Positions 18,366-33,886 are shown, numbered from the stretch's first letter. The stretch is DNA of 64,000 nt from Komagataeibacter xylinus (GCF_004302915.1 NZ_QQBI01000001.1:315216-379215), one strand, 5' to 3'. Notes: generated from the sequence alone by a model not told the origin. Numbers and translations: made by a program.

Positions 18366-19414
18366 GGGGCGCTGCCCGGCACGGGCTGCGGCGGCTGGCC
18401 TGCAAGGATGCGCCGCGCGTCGTCCTCGGTCAGGTTGTAGTGGAAATAGGTACGGTAGAAGTCGCGCGTCAGCGCCACGGGGTCGATGTCGTCAAACAGG
18501 TCGGGGTGCAGCGTTTTCGCCGCCCAGCTGATCTGCAGCGGCAGTTCGCTACCGTAGCGATCCCACGGGAACACGCCAGATGGGTTGGCATGGACCAGCC
18601 CGTTGCGCACGGCGTCCAACCGTTGCCACAGCCCGCCATCGGCAGCGGGATCGATGGTGCCGCAATCAGGGCCGAGGATGATGACATCAGGGTTCCACGC
18701 TGCCACCTGCTCGGGCGTGACCGGCTTCATGTTGCCGCTCACCCCGGTTGCGGCATTGCGGCCCCCGGCCAGCGTGATCCATTCATCCACGATGCTGCCC
18801 GCCCCATCCACCCGCAGCGGGTGCAGCGACTGGATGTGCAGCACGCGCGGGCGCGCCGCCCCGGGCACGTTGGCAAGACGCTCGCGCACGTCATTGACCG
18901 TCTGCTTCATCATGGTGCGGTAATGGGTGGCGGTGGCGTGCGCATGCTCGGTGCCGAGGGCCGCCGCCGTCATGTCCACCACGCGCAGCAGGCCATCGAC
19001 ATCCTGAAACGAGGAGACCAGCACCGGAATGTCCACCGCGCCAAACGCCGTAATGGCCGCCGAGGCCTGCGGCACGAATACAAGATCCACCTGATCGCGC
19101 AGCAGGGATTCCGCATTGACCTGCGGCCCGTTGACCACCCGCGCCTGCGCAAGTGCCGGAAACACCCGGTACATCCACGGCCGTGCCTGCGGGCTGTCCA
19201 CCGTCATGACAATCTGCTGCACGCCACCAAGCATCAGCAGCAGTTCGTTATGGGCAAACCACAGATCGGCAATGCGGGCAGGATGGTCGGGCACGGCCTG
19301 CACGTGGCCTGCCATGTCGGTAATTTCGCGCGCCGTGGCGGGATGGGCCGCGAGGCCCGCTGCCATGACGCATGCCAGCGCCCCCGTGGCTACAGTGCAT
19401 CTGCCCCAGTTCAC
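18362..19414 (-). CDS. Periplasmic substrate-binding protein of an iron-chelate/B12-type importer
   Basis: 350 aa. The signal peptide ends near PATAREIT (about residue 28). The mature start REITDMAGHVQAVPDHPARIADL is typical of class III binding proteins (FecB/BtuF fold). Later blocks: LLRDQVDLVFVPQ, GTIDPAADGGLWQRL, VKPVTPEQVAAWNPDVIIL-like, NGLVHANPSGVFPWDRYGSELPLQISW. The start codon is GTG. First gene of the importer operon. No TonB-dependent receptor is within the window, so the ligand stays open: heme, siderophore, cobalamin or another chelate. Confidence 0.88.
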   Translation of the reverse strand: MNWGRCTVATGALACVMAAGLAAHPATAREITDMAGHVQAVPDHPARIADLWFAHNELLLMLGGVQQIVMTVDSPQARPWMYRVFPALAQARVVNGPQVNAESLLRDQVDLVFVPQASAAITAFGAVDIPVLVSSFQDVDGLLRVVDMTAAALGTEHAHATATHYRTMMKQTVNDVRERLANVPGAARPRVLHIQSLHPLRVDGAGSIVDEWITLAGGRNAATGVSGNMKPVTPEQVAAWNPDVIILGPDCGTIDPAADGGLWQRLDAVRNGLVHANPSGVFPWDRYGSELPLQISWAAKTLHPDLFDDIDPVALTRDFYRTYFHYNLTEDDARRILAGQPPQPVPGSAP

Positions 19415-19533
19415 AATCCTGTCCCCTGAGCGGTTATTATATCCTTGCAGATATATAGACTAACCGGCCCGGCGCAATCAGCCCCACAGAGGTTTCCTGA
19501 AACGGCAATCCAGAAAACATCTTGGAAACATAA

Positions 19534-19613
19534 GGAAGTTTTTGGTGAAGCTTTTTTCAAAAAGCTTAAAAAAATGCCGCCTTTAAAAAAAAGGTGGCAC
19601 CCAAAAACTTTTA
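19534..19613. repeat. Palindromic intergenic repeat, copy d (reverse orientation)
   Basis: Begins GAAGTTTTTGGTGAAGC with hairpin B (AAGCTTTTTTCAAAAAGCTT) first, then GCCGCCTTT...AAAGGTGGC as hairpin A, and ends CACCCAAAAACTTTTA. It lies 20 nt past the gcvP stop and could terminate gcvP transcription. Confidence 0.82.
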
Positions 19614-19633
19614 CTGTTTTTTAAATCAGCCTG

Positions 19634-22528
19634 TCAGGCCTCGTAAGTGCTCATATCGGGGCAGGAGCAGATCAGGTTGCGATCGCCATAGGCATTGTCC
19701 AGCCGGTTGACGGGCGACCAGTATTTGCTCGCCGGATGCACCGCACCGGGCAGGCAGGCGCTCGCGCGGTCATAGGCCCGCGTCCAGTCGGGGTCGGTCA
19801 GGTCGCGCACGGTGTGTGGCGCATGGCGCAGGGGGCTTTCCTCAATGGTGAGTTCGCCAGCCGCAACCGCGCTGATTTCCTTGCGGATGGCAATCATCGC
19901 ATCACAGAAGCGGTCCAGTTCGGCCCGGCTTTCGGACTCGGTCGGCTCGATCATGAACGTGCCCGCAACCGGAAAGCTGACCGTGGGCGCATGAAAGCCA
20001 TGGTCAACCAGCCGCTTGGCAATGTCATCGACCGTCACCCCCGTCTCGTCCTTGAGCGGGCGCAGGTCGATGATGCATTCATGCGCAACACGGCCATTGG
20101 CCCCCTGGTACAGCACCGGGTAATGGGCCGCGAGGCGGGTGGCGATGTAATTGGAGTTCAGGATCGCGACCTCGGTGGCGCGTTTCAGCCCGGCATCCCC
20201 CATCATGACCATGTACATCCACGAAATGGGCAGCACATCCGCCGAGCCGAAGGGCGCGGCCGAAATGGCGTTGGCCCCGCCATCCTGCGGCGCACCCGGC
20301 AGGTAGGGAGCCAGATGCGCCCCCACCCCGATCGGCCCCATGCCGGGGCCACCGCCGCCATGGGGAATGCAGAAGGTCTTGTGCAGGTTGAAGTGGCTGA
20401 CATCGCCGCCATACACGCCCGGCTGGGCAAGGCCCACCTGCGCGTTGAGGTTCGCGCCATCAACGTAAACCTGCCCGCCTGCCGCGTGCACCAGTTCGCA
20501 GATCTCGCGCACGTTCTCCTCGAACACGCCATGGGTCGAGGGATAGGTGATCATGATCGCGGCCAGCGCATCGGCGTGCTTTGCAATCCTGGCCTTCAGG
20601 TCTTCAATATCGACATTGCCGTTGCTGTCGCATGCCACGACCACCACCTTCATGCCCGCCATCTGGGCCGAGGCCGGGTTGGTGCCATGGGCCGAAGCCG
20701 GGATGAGGCATACATCACGCCCCACATCGCCACGTGCGCGATGGTAGCCGCGAATGGCCATCAGCCCCGCGAACTCGCCCTGCGCGCCGGAATTGGGCTG
20801 GAGCGAGACCGCCGCATAGCCGCTGATCTGGCACAGCATGCGCTCCAGATCAATGAACAGGCGGGCATAGCCGCGCATCTGCTCGGCTGGCGCGAAGGGG
20901 TGGATGTTGCAGAATTCGGGCCACGTGATCGGCAGCATCTCCGCCGTGGCGTTGAGCTTCATGGTGCACGAGCCCAGCGGGATCATGGAGCGGTCGAGCG
21001 CCAGATCCCGATCAGCCAGGCGGCGCATGTAGCGCAGCATGTCGGTTTCCGACTGGCAGGCCGAGAAGATCGGCTGGGCCAGAAGTTCGCCCGTGCGCAC
21101 GAGGCTTTCGGGGATGGTGCTGCCTGCGGTGGAAAGCCCGGCCTCGACCTGTGCCACGCGGGCCGCATCGCCACTGACCGCCGCCCATATGGCGCGCACC
21201 GTGTCCGGAGTGGTGGTCTCATCAAGGCTGATGCCCACATGCGCGCCATCGACCCGGCGCAGGTTCATGCCCGCATCAAGCGCACGCCCCATGACCGCAT
21301 CGGTCTGTGCGCCGGTGCTGACCGTCACGGTATCAAAGAACGCCTGCGTCACCACCTCGGTGCCGAGCGCGCGCAGGCCAGCGGCAAGGATGGTGGTGAG
21401 TTTGTGGATGCGCGTGGCAATGGCCCTAAGCCCCACCGGTCCATGATACAGCGCATACATGGACGACACGATGGCGGGCAGCGCCTGCGCCGTGCAGATG
21501 TTCGATGTCGCCTTCTCGCGGCGGATGTGCTGCTCGCGTGTCTGGAGCGCCAGGCGGTAGGCGGGCTTGCCGCGCGAATCGATCGACACGCCCACGATGC
21601 GGCCGGGAATGTTGCGGCGGAAGGCATCGCGCACCGCCATATAGGCCGCATGCGGGCCACCGGCCCCCATGGGCATGCCGTAGCGCTGCATGGAACCCAC
21701 CGCAATATCGGCCCCCAATGCGCCGGGGCTTTGCAGCAGCATCAGCGCCAGCGGGTCGGCGCACAGGGCGGCAATGGCACCGGCTTCGTGCAGCTTTTCA
21801 ATCCACGGGCGCGGGTCGCGCAGTTCACCTGTCGAGCCGGGATACTGGAACACCGCGCCAAACACGGCCTGCGCATCGAGGTCGGTGGCGGGGTCACCCA
21901 CCACGACCTGCCAGCCCAGCGGCTCGGCGCGGGTACGGATGACGGCGATGGTCTGCGGATGGCAGTTGGCATCGACAAAGAAAGCCTGCGCCTTGCTTTT
22001 GGCCACGCGGCGGGCCATGGCCATGGCCTCGGCGGCGGCGGTGCCTTCATCGAGCAGCGAGGCATTGGCCACGTCGAACCCGGTCAGTTCGATCACCAGC
22101 GTCTGGAAATTGAGCAGCGCCTCGAGCCGCCCCTGGCTGATCTCGGGCTGGTAGGGCGTATAGGCGGTGTACCACGCCGGGTTCTCCAGCACGTTGCGCT
22201 GGATGACGCCGGGCAGGATGGTGTCGTAATAGCCCTGGCCGATCAGCGAGGTCAGCACCCGGTTTTCGCTTGCCATGCCGCGCAGCCGGGCCAGCGCCAC
22301 ATGCTCGGGCACGCCCGCGCCAAGGCCCATGGCGCCATCAAGGCGGATGGAACCGGGCACGGTCTGGGCCATCAGGGTGTCGAGCGTATCCGCCCCCACC
22401 ACGCGCAGCATGGCCGCCACGTCATGTGCATCGGGGCCGACATGCCGGGCGCAGAACGCCCCGGCGTCAGCGCCCGTATCTTGCCACAGGGAAGAAGAAC
22501 CGCAGGAAGAAGACGTCACGGCCAGCAT
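19634..22528 (-). CDS. gcvP: Glycine dehydrogenase (decarboxylating), P-protein
   Basis: 964 aa single-chain P-protein, decarboxylating glycine on PLP and passing the aminomethyl group to lipoyl-GcvH. The PLP lysine is Lys717 in [19 protein letters not shown]. Other blocks: [37 protein letters not shown], the N-half fold with [51 protein letters not shown]. The start ATG at 22528 has GGAG 4-5 nt upstream. Third gene of gcvT-gcvH-gcvP, behind a glycine riboswitch. Confidence 0.97.
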   Translation of the reverse strand: MLAVTSSSCGSSSLWQDTGADAGAFCARHVGPDAHDVAAMLRVVGADTLDTLMAQTVPGSIRLDGAMGLGAGVPEHVALARLRGMASENRVLTSLIGQGYYDTILPGVIQRNVLENPAWYTAYTPYQPEISQGRLEALLNFQTLVIELTGFDVANASLLDEGTAAAEAMAMARRVAKSKAQAFFVDANCHPQTIAVIRTRAEPLGWQVVVGDPATDLDAQAVFGAVFQYPGSTGELRDPRPWIEKLHEAGAIAALCADPLALMLLQSPGALGADIAVGSMQRYGMPMGAGGPHAAYMAVRDAFRRNIPGRIVGVSIDSRGKPAYRLALQTREQHIRREKATSNICTAQALPAIVSSMYALYHGPVGLRAIATRIHKLTTILAAGLRALGTEVVTQAFFDTVTVSTGAQTDAVMGRALDAGMNLRRVDGAHVGISLDETTTPDTVRAIWAAVSGDAARVAQVEAGLSTAGSTIPESLVRTGELLAQPIFSACQSETDMLRYMRRLADRDLALDRSMIPLGSCTMKLNATAEMLPITWPEFCNIHPFAPAEQMRGYARLFIDLERMLCQISGYAAVSLQPNSGAQGEFAGLMAIRGYHRARGDVGRDVCLIPASAHGTNPASAQMAGMKVVVVACDSNGNVDIEDLKARIAKHADALAAIMITYPSTHGVFEENVREICELVHAAGGQVYVDGANLNAQVGLAQPGVYGGDVSHFNLHKTFCIPHGGGGPGMGPIGVGAHLAPYLPGAPQDGGANAISAAPFGSADVLPISWMYMVMMGDAGLKRATEVAILNSNYIATRLAAHYPVLYQGANGRVAHECIIDLRPLKDETGVTVDDIAKRLVDHGFHAPTVSFPVAGTFMIEPTESESRAELDRFCDAMIAIRKEISAVAAGELTIEESPLRHAPHTVRDLTDPDWTRAYDRASACLPGAVHPASKYWSPVNRLDNAYGDRNLICSCPDMSTYEA

Positions 22529-22562
22529 ACTCCGTCAGAGATGGGAACGGGGGAAAGAGAAA

Positions 22563-22928
22563 TCAGCCAACCAGCGCGGTGTAGGTGGCGTGATCCATCA
22601 GCCCTTCAAGCTGGGTGGCGTCCGCAATGGTCATGCGCACGATCCAGCCTTCGCCCTCGGGGTCGCGGTTGATGAGGGCCGCGTCATCGGTCAGCGCATC
22701 ATTGAAGGCCAGCACGTCGCCCGTGACGGGGGCATAGATGTCGGATGCCGCCTTGACGGATTCGACCACCGCCACGCTATCGCCCTGCTCCACGGTGGTG
22801 CCGGGGTCGCGGGCTTCGGAGAACACGATTTCGCCCAGTTCATTGGCCGCATGCGCCGTAATGCCGACCACGGCCACATTGCCTTCAACGCGCAGCCACT
22901 CGTGTTCCTTGGTGTAATAGACGGTCAT
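22563..22928 (-). CDS. gcvH: Glycine cleavage system H protein
   Basis: 121 aa lipoyl carrier shuttling the aminomethyl group between the P, T and L proteins. The lipoyl-lysine is Lys59 in VVESVKAASDIYAP; the start is MTVYYTKEHEWLRVEGN. AAGGAAG lies about 9 nt before the ATG. There are 46 nt from gcvT and 34 nt to gcvP. The L protein (dihydrolipoyl dehydrogenase) is not encoded nearby. Confidence 0.97.
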   Translation of the reverse strand: MTVYYTKEHEWLRVEGNVAVVGITAHAANELGEIVFSEARDPGTTVEQGDSVAVVESVKAASDIYAPVTGDVLAFNDALTDDAALINRDPEGEGWIVRMTIADATQLEGLMDHATYTALVG

Positions 22929-22975
22929 GTCCGTGCTTCCTTGATGTGAATATGGGTTTGAAAAAACAGCAAAAA

Positions 22976-24109
22976 CTAGCGCTTGAACGTAGCGGGCACG
23001 AAGGGCAGCGCCACGACCGCCACAGGCAGCAGCCGCCCGCGCACGCTGGCGAACAGCCGCGTGCCCACCGCCATATGGTCGGCAGCCACATAGCCCATGG
23101 CCACGGGGCCACCCACGCTGGGACCAAACGCGCCTGACGTCACACGACCGGCGGGCACCTGCCCCGCCTCATCGGCAAACAGTTCCGCGCCACCACGCAC
23201 CGGGGCGCGGCCTTCGGCGCGCAGGCCCACACGGCGGCGCGTCGTGCCATCGCCCAGCTGGTCGGCCACGATCCGCGCGCCGGGGTAGCCACCCGCACGC
23301 GCGCCACCGGGCCTGCGGCTTTTCTGGATGGACCATTCCAGCGCACCTTCCACCGGGGTGGTGGTCAGGTCGATATCCGCGCCGTACAGGCATAGCCCCG
23401 CCTCAAGCCGCAGGCTGTCACGCGCGCCAAGGCCCGCAGGGGCCACACCGGGCTGGGCCAGCAGGGCGCGGGCCACGGTTTCGGCCCCCTCATTGGCCAT
23501 GCCGATTTCATACCCGTCCTCACCGGTATAGCCCGAGCGCGAGACGATGCAGTTCACGCCCGCAAGGTCCATTTCCGCCACATCCATGAAGCGCATGGCG
23601 GCAGCTGCGGGGTTCAGGGCAGCAAGGGCTGCCTCGGCTGCAGGCCCCTGGAGTGCGATCAGCGCGCGCCCATCCAGCATCTCGACCATGCAGGTTTCAT
23701 TCAGGGCCTTGTGCACATGGGCGAAATCGGCCGCCTTGCAGGCAGCATTGACCACGAGCAGCAGCCACTCGCCCATGTTGGTGACCATCAGGTCATCGCT
23801 GATGCCGCCATCATCGGTGGTGAACACGGCATAGCGCTGGCGGCCGGGCTTGAGGCTCGCAATATCGGCAGGCACCAGCGCCTCGAGTGCTGCAGCGGCA
23901 TCGGCAATGTTGCCCGAGCGCGGGCGGATGCGCACCTGCCCCATATGCGAGACATCGAACAGCCCCGCCTGACCGCGCGTGTGCAGGTGCTCGGCCATGA
24001 CGCCGGCGGGGTACTGCACCGGCATGTCATAGCCTGCAAACGGCACCATGCGGGCGCCGAGTTCGATATGAAGGTCGTAAAGCGGGGTGCGCAGCAGGGG
24101 CTGGGTCAT
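22976..24109 (-). CDS. gcvT: Aminomethyltransferase, glycine cleavage T protein
   Basis: 377 aa, tetrahydrofolate-dependent, releasing NH3 and 5,10-methylene-THF from aminomethyl-GcvH. Motifs: LYDLHIELGARMVPFAGYDMPVQY at the start, GLFDVSHMGQ, the folate-binding SRSGYTGEDGYEI, GARDSLRLEAGLCLYG, and the C-terminal VTSGAFGPSVGGPVAMGYV. The start at 24109 is chosen by homology; the reading frame runs much further upstream through the riboswitch, but that part is not protein-like. First gene after the riboswitch. Confidence 0.95.
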   Translation of the reverse strand: MTQPLLRTPLYDLHIELGARMVPFAGYDMPVQYPAGVMAEHLHTRGQAGLFDVSHMGQVRIRPRSGNIADAAAALEALVPADIASLKPGRQRYAVFTTDDGGISDDLMVTNMGEWLLLVVNAACKAADFAHVHKALNETCMVEMLDGRALIALQGPAAEAALAALNPAAAAMRFMDVAEMDLAGVNCIVSRSGYTGEDGYEIGMANEGAETVARALLAQPGVAPAGLGARDSLRLEAGLCLYGADIDLTTTPVEGALEWSIQKSRRPGGARAGGYPGARIVADQLGDGTTRRRVGLRAEGRAPVRGGAELFADEAGQVPAGRVTSGAFGPSVGGPVAMGYVAADHMAVGTRLFASVRGRLLPVAVVALPFVPATFKR

Positions 24110-24280
24110 GCGGGCAGGGCCTTGTGCGGGTCCACAGGCACGCGCGCGGCCCTGCATGGCAGGCATGCGGGCGGGCAGGCACGAAACGCGCCAGCGGAAC
24201 AGGTCGGGGAAAATGCGGGGAACACGGTAACGAACGGTGCAGGCATGCGGGACTCCTGTCGAATCCTGTGTGGATTCCAA

Positions 24281-24441
24281 GTGCCCCTTCTGTCGCATGT
24301 GCCTGAGATCGCTATCCCGTCGGCGGGCATCCGGGTTACGGATACCTCTTTCCAGAAGTCTTGGCCGACCGGTCCTTTGGCCTGAGAGTTTCCGGGGCGG
24401 TTGCTCCTTCGGCGCTGGCGCGGGGCCAGTCTCTCCCGTGT
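24281..24441 (-). promoter_or_regulatory. Tandem glycine riboswitch controlling gcvTHP
   Basis: On the minus strand the first aptamer (about 24441-24371) reads CGGGAGAGACT... GCCGAAGGAGCAA... GGAAACTCTCAGGCCAAAGGACCG. The second (about 24352-24281) reads GGAAAGAG... CCGACGGGATAGC... ATCTCAGGCA... GACAGAAGGGGC. Both carry the conserved glycine-aptamer blocks, with a short linker between them. The arrangement is the cooperative two-aptamer class known upstream of gcvT. The 171 nt from the second aptamer to the gcvT start hold a small hairpin (24261-24277) that may be part of the expression platform. Confidence 0.93.
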
Positions 24442-24574
24442 CGACAAAGCTGACTTGACATGACCGGATGCGCCAAGTCAATCCATGAAAATGCGCCATG
24501 GTTGTGCACACCATGACACCGCCCACCGCAGGCATTACGTTCTGGGCCTGTAACGTAAAAAGGATGATCCCTTC

Positions 24575-24883
24575 ATGACCAGCCCGCTGACCATCGTGGC
24601 CGAATTCCGCGTTCCCGCCGAGCACCGTGACCACTTCCTCGAACTCTGCGCCTATGACAGCGCCCATTCCGTGGCCGATGAAAGCGGCTGCCAGCGCTTT
24701 GAGGCCGTCTGCCCGCTCGATGACCCGCAGACCATCATCCTGGTGGAAGTCTATGATGATGAAGCCGCCTTCGAGACCCATCTCGCCACCCCGCATTTCA
24801 AGGTGTTCGAAGTGGCCGTGAAAGAACTCGGCGTGGATCTGGTCAGCCTGCGCAAGACCGCCCGCATCGCGCCCCGCGGCTGA
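24575..24883 (+). CDS. Antibiotic biosynthesis monooxygenase (ABM) domain protein
   Basis: 102 aa single ABM domain (dimeric alpha+beta barrel, as in the YgiN quinol monooxygenase). Seen: TIVAEFRVPAEHRDHFLELC, ESGCQRFEAVCPLDDPQTIILVEVYDDEAAFETHLATPHFK. The segment E-x-Y-D-D-E-A-F-x-x-H-x-x-T-x-H-F is the family signature. AAGGAT lies upstream of the ATG. Single gene with its own terminator. Substrate unknown; a quinol or stress-related role is only suggested by family members. Confidence 0.82.
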   Translation: MTSPLTIVAEFRVPAEHRDHFLELCAYDSAHSVADESGCQRFEAVCPLDDPQTIILVEVYDDEAAFETHLATPHFKVFEVAVKELGVDLVSLRKTARIAPRG

Positions 24884-24902
24884 GCCCTGCCTCAGGGCGC
24901 AA

Positions 24903-24944
24903 CAAAAAAGGCCGGAGGGGCGTGTTCCCCTCCGGCCTTTTTTT
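24903..24944. terminator. Bidirectional terminator between the ABM gene and speE
   Basis: Eleven-bp perfect stem GGCCGGAGGGG/CCCCTCCGGCC with a 6-nt loop. It is flanked by A6 on the left and T7 on the right, so it works as an intrinsic terminator on both strands for the two convergent genes. Confidence 0.93.
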
Positions 24945-24960
24945 GGTTTGTGCCTTCCGC

Positions 24961-25821
24961 TCAGCGCGGCAGGTTCTGCGCGATGTAGGGCGGCAGGACG
25001 AAGGAGGCGACATGCATCTCCGGCGTCCAGTAGCGCGTGTTCGCAATGCCCGCCTTCTCGGCACGCGCGCGGATCACGTCGGCCCCGTGGCGGCCTGGCA
25101 CCGTGCCCTTGGCGGCAACCCCCAGCGTCATGAACCCGCCCACATAGGTCGGCACGGCAGCGACATAGGCCGAGACATGATCGAAGAACTGCGCACGCCG
25201 CGCGCTGGTGTCGCGCAGTTCATCCGCCTGCATGAACGGCACGCCGCACTGGTTCACGATAATGCCGTTGGCCGTGAGGATGCGCGCGCAGTGCTTGTAG
25301 AACGAATCGGTAAACAGCACCTCGCCCACACCGATCGGGTCGGTACTGTCGACGATGATGACATCAAACGAGCCGTCGGGCGCGTTCGTCACGTATTCGA
25401 TGCCGTCGCCCACGATGACCTCGGCGCGCGGGTCGTTCCAGGCATCGCCTGCAATGGCGGGCAGGAATTTCTTTGAAAGTTCGATGACCTCGCCATCGAT
25501 CTCGACCATCACGGCCTTTTCCACCGTGCGGTGCTCGAGCACGCGGCGCAGCACGCCGCCATCGCCCGCGCCGATGATCAGCACGCGCTTCGCATCGCCA
25601 TGCTCGAGCAGCGGCACATGGGTCAGCATTTCCTGATAGACGAATTCGTCGCGTTCCGTGATCTGGACCACGCCATCGAGCATCAGCACCCGGCCAAGAT
25701 CGACATTCTCGAACACCGCAATGTCCTGAAACTGGCTTTTGGTGCGTGCCAGCAGCTTATCCACGCTCAGTTCCTGCCGCCAGCCCTGGTACAGGCCTTC
25801 GCTGATCCACTCACGGGACAT
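24961..25821 (-). CDS. speE: Spermidine synthase (polyamine aminopropyltransferase)
   Basis: 286 aa. Transfers aminopropyl from decarboxylated SAM to putrescine in the cytosol. Motifs: QDIAVFENVDLGRVLMLDGVVQ, ERDEFVYQEMLTHVPL, the dcSAM-binding VLIIGAGDGGVLRRVLEH, VEIDGEVIELSKKFLP, GDGIEYV, and DVIIVDSTDPIGVGE with the catalytic Asp. The ATG at 25821 is preceded by AAGGGGG; a TTG two codons earlier is less likely. Downstream of speD on the same strand; the two enzymes are sequential. Confidence 0.95.
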   Translation of the reverse strand: MSREWISEGLYQGWRQELSVDKLLARTKSQFQDIAVFENVDLGRVLMLDGVVQITERDEFVYQEMLTHVPLLEHGDAKRVLIIGAGDGGVLRRVLEHRTVEKAVMVEIDGEVIELSKKFLPAIAGDAWNDPRAEVIVGDGIEYVTNAPDGSFDVIIVDSTDPIGVGEVLFTDSFYKHCARILTANGIIVNQCGVPFMQADELRDTSARRAQFFDHVSAYVAAVPTYVGGFMTLGVAAKGTVPGRHGADVIRARAEKAGIANTRYWTPEMHVASFVLPPYIAQNLPR

Positions 25822-25857
25822 GACCAACCCCCTTTACGTCTTTAATCGATGCACATG

Positions 25858-25889
25858 AAAAAGCACGGGCCGGAAATACATCCGGCCCG
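25858..25889 (-). terminator. Intercistronic hairpin with T-run between speD and speE
   Basis: On the minus strand CGGGCCGGA-6 nt-TCCGGCCCG (25889-25866) is followed by TGCTTTTTC. It looks like an intrinsic terminator or attenuator placed after speD and 37 nt before the speE start, so speE may be expressed at a lower or conditional level. Confidence 0.6.
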
Positions 25890-25954
25890 CCACTTCGACT
25901 TTAATTTAGTGAAAGCACGCCAGGGCGCATAAACGCCACCCCGGCCACAGCCGC

Positions 25955-26419
25955 TTAAAGCTGCACGCGCCCACGGCGCTGCTCGTCCACCTCGATCCGG
26001 CCCGCCTGGAACAGGCGCTGCATGACCGGAATGGCAAGGTGCGGATCGCACGCCCCACACATGAAAATATCCACGGCGGCAAAATTGCGCTCGGGCCATG
26101 TGTGGATCGAGATATGACTTTCCGCCAGCACGACCACGCCCGACACGCCGCCATTGGGCGTGAAGTGATGGAAGTGGCTGTGCAGGATCGTCGCCCCCGC
26201 CGTGACGGCGGCCTCGCACAGGGTACGGTCGATCTGTTCCGGATTATCGAGATTCCGGGCATCCCACAGATCGACAAGAAGGTGCGTTCCCGCAAACTTC
26301 ATTCCGTCTTTCTCGACGAAATAATCCTTCCGGTCGTCCTCGGACGAAAACGGCGCTGAAGAGATCTGGTTATCGCTCGGGTGTTCCGAGACCATCCCCA
26401 GTTGAGCAAGTGCGTTCAT
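25955..26419 (-). CDS. speD: S-adenosylmethionine decarboxylase proenzyme
   Basis: 154 aa bacterial class 1 AdoMetDC. It self-cleaves to create a pyruvoyl group at Ser101 (VVLAE|SHISIHTWPE). The processing His106 and catalytic Cys121 (IFMCG) are present, and GTHLLVDLWDA marks the N-terminal part. The product, decarboxylated SAM, feeds SpeE downstream. The start at 26419 has GGGGG about 8 nt upstream; the N-terminal 35 residues before the core are longer than in the shortest homologues. A GC-rich structured leader separates it from uvrA. Confidence 0.93.
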   Translation of the reverse strand: MNALAQLGMVSEHPSDNQISSAPFSSEDDRKDYFVEKDGMKFAGTHLLVDLWDARNLDNPEQIDRTLCEAAVTAGATILHSHFHHFTPNGGVSGVVVLAESHISIHTWPERNFAAVDIFMCGACDPHLAIPVMQRLFQAGRIEVDEQRRGRVQL

Positions 26420-26578
26420 CACGTACCCCCAAACCAGTAGACAGCCTGTTGGGCAGAATTGCCCCCTTGGGCCAAGAGAGGCGCTGATAGGGCCTGCGGG
26501 GCTTGGGGTGCAAGTGTTTTTCGCAGCCTGCGAAAAGTTTTTTGCCCCCACCCCGCACCCCTGCGCGCAAAGCGGTGT
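26420..26578 (-). other. Structured leader between uvrA and speD
   Basis: 159 nt. It contains the hairpin TTTTCGCA-GCC-TGCGAAAA (26518-26536), which on the plus strand is followed by GTTTTTT. On the minus strand GGGGTGGGGGC and GCACCCC flank it as a larger imperfect stem. It may end uvrA transcription or form a leader for speD. I cannot match it to a named riboswitch. Confidence 0.35.
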
Positions 26579-29617
<3,039 letters not shown>

Positions 29618-29887
29618 GAACTCTCCCTGTTCCGATCCCGTGGAGGGTGCGGATGCTGGCCGCGATATCCGGCCCTGTCATATCTGGTCCCGCCAGTCCA
29701 TTCGGACAAGGGTCGCGCTCCTCATGATGCGCGTGCCCGGGCATGCGCGCCCACTCGCAATTTATACGATGATCCTTTAAGATCGCCGCACCTCTATTCA
29801 CCATGGCTGCCTGATGAGGCAGCCAGCGTGGCAACCGGCGGGGCCAGCAGGCCGCGATCCGCCGGACCCATATTCGAAGGACAGCAT

Positions 29888-30430
29888 ATGGCGGGCAGCG
29901 TCAACAAGGTCATTCTGGTCGGCAACCTGGGCAAGGACCCCGAAGTGCGGAACAGCCAGAGCGGGGCGAAGATCGTCTCGCTCACCCTGGCCACGAGCGA
30001 CACATGGAATGACCGCGCCTCGGGCGAGCGGCGCGAGCGCACCGAATGGCACCGGGTCGTGATCTTCAACGAACGCCTGGGCGACGTGGCCGAGCGCTTC
30101 TTGCGCAAGGGCCGCAAGGTCTACCTCGAGGGCACGCTCCAGACCCGCAAATGGACCGACCAGAGCGGCCAGGACCGCTACACCACCGAGGTGGTGATCG
30201 ACCGCTTCCGTGGCGAGCTGGTGCTGCTGGACAGCAACCGCGGCGGTGACGCCGGTGGCGGCGATGACATGGGCGGCGGCTATGGCGGCGGTGGTGGCGG
30301 CGGCTACAGCGCGCCCGCGCGCAGCCAGCCCCAGCCCCAGCGCAACGAGCGCCCGGCAGGTGGCGGCGGTGGTGGCGGATGGGACGCCCCCGCCGGTGGC
30401 AGCGACCTGGACGACGAAATTCCGTTCTGA
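29888..30430 (+). CDS. ssb: Single-stranded DNA-binding protein
   Basis: 180 aa. The OB fold spans residues 1-110: [58 protein letters not shown] Gly-rich disordered linker follows ([13 protein letters not shown]). The C-terminal acidic tip DLDDEIPF is the protein-interaction hook for repair and replication partners. GAAGGA lies 5-6 nt before the ATG at 29888. It is divergent from uvrA across about 270 nt with no canonical alphaproteobacterial SOS box visible. Confidence 0.97.
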   Translation: MAGSVNKVILVGNLGKDPEVRNSQSGAKIVSLTLATSDTWNDRASGERRERTEWHRVVIFNERLGDVAERFLRKGRKVYLEGTLQTRKWTDQSGQDRYTTEVVIDRFRGELVLLDSNRGGDAGGGDDMGGGYGGGGGGGYSAPARSQPQPQRNERPAGGGGGGGWDAPAGGSDLDDEIPF

Positions 30431-30591
30431 GCCGCCCCTGCCCCCTGCGCGGCGCTTCGCGCCGGGGGGCAAGCCATGCTATGAGAGACGCAGGGATATG
30501 ATGGCTGCCAACCGCGCCATGCCTGCCTTCCGCTCCACCCCCGTGGCCTTCTGGCCGTGGGGATGGATAACCCTGACATGACGGAACTGCC

Positions 30592-33370
<2,779 letters not shown>

Positions 33371-33378
<8 letters not shown>

Positions 33379-33886
33379 GGCCGCCCCCGCCGCCCGCACC
33401 GGGTTCTATCCGGGCACGTTCGATCCCGTGACCTGCGGGCACATGGACATTATCGAACGGGCTGCGGGGCTGATGGACCGACTGGTGATCGGGGTGGCCG
33501 AAAACCCCGACAAGCACCCGCTCCTGCCGCTTGAGGAGCGGATCCTGTGCCTGCGCACCGATATCGCGCCGCTCAATGCGGGGCGGGCCATGCCCATCAC
33601 CGTTGTCGGTTTTACGGGGCTGGTGGTGCATGCGGCGCGTACGCATGGGGCGCATGCAATCATTCGCGGGCTGCGGGCGGTTGCGGATTTCGAATACGAG
33701 AACCAGATGTTCGGTATGAACCAGCACATGGCCCCGGACATTGACACGCTGTTCCTCATGGCGCGCGAGGGGCACCAGTATGTCTCCTCGCGGCTGGTGA
33801 AGGAAATAGCGAAGCTGGATGGGGACATTTCCGGTTTTGTCCCTCCCTTTACGCGCAGGCACATCCTGAGCCGCCTGCGCGGCTGA
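33371..33886 (+). CDS. coaD: Phosphopantetheine adenylyltransferase
   Basis: 171 aa. Penultimate step of CoA synthesis, adenylylating 4'-phosphopantetheine. The nucleotidyltransferase motif [10 protein letters not shown] is at about residues 15-24. The remainder has [39 protein letters not shown] and the C-terminal [18 protein letters not shown], all standard for CoaD. The ATG at 33371 overlaps the gyrA end by 8 nt, so the pair is probably co-expressed. Confidence 0.96.

Noticed and set aside
19736..22672. 978-codon plus-strand frame opposite gcvP
   Set aside because: Antisense shadow of gcvP; gcvP is unambiguous by motif and operon position.
24106..24796. Long in-frame extension of gcvT upstream of 24109
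   Set aside because: It runs through both glycine riboswitch aptamers and has no homology-like content; GcvT starts at MTQPLLRTPLYDLH.
29618..29887. GAAC-N7-GTTC near 29624 as an SOS box between uvrA and ssb
   Set aside because: The alphaproteobacterial LexA site is a direct repeat (GTTC-N7-GTTC or GAAC-N7-GAAC); this is an inverted pair and overlaps the uvrA ribosome-binding region.
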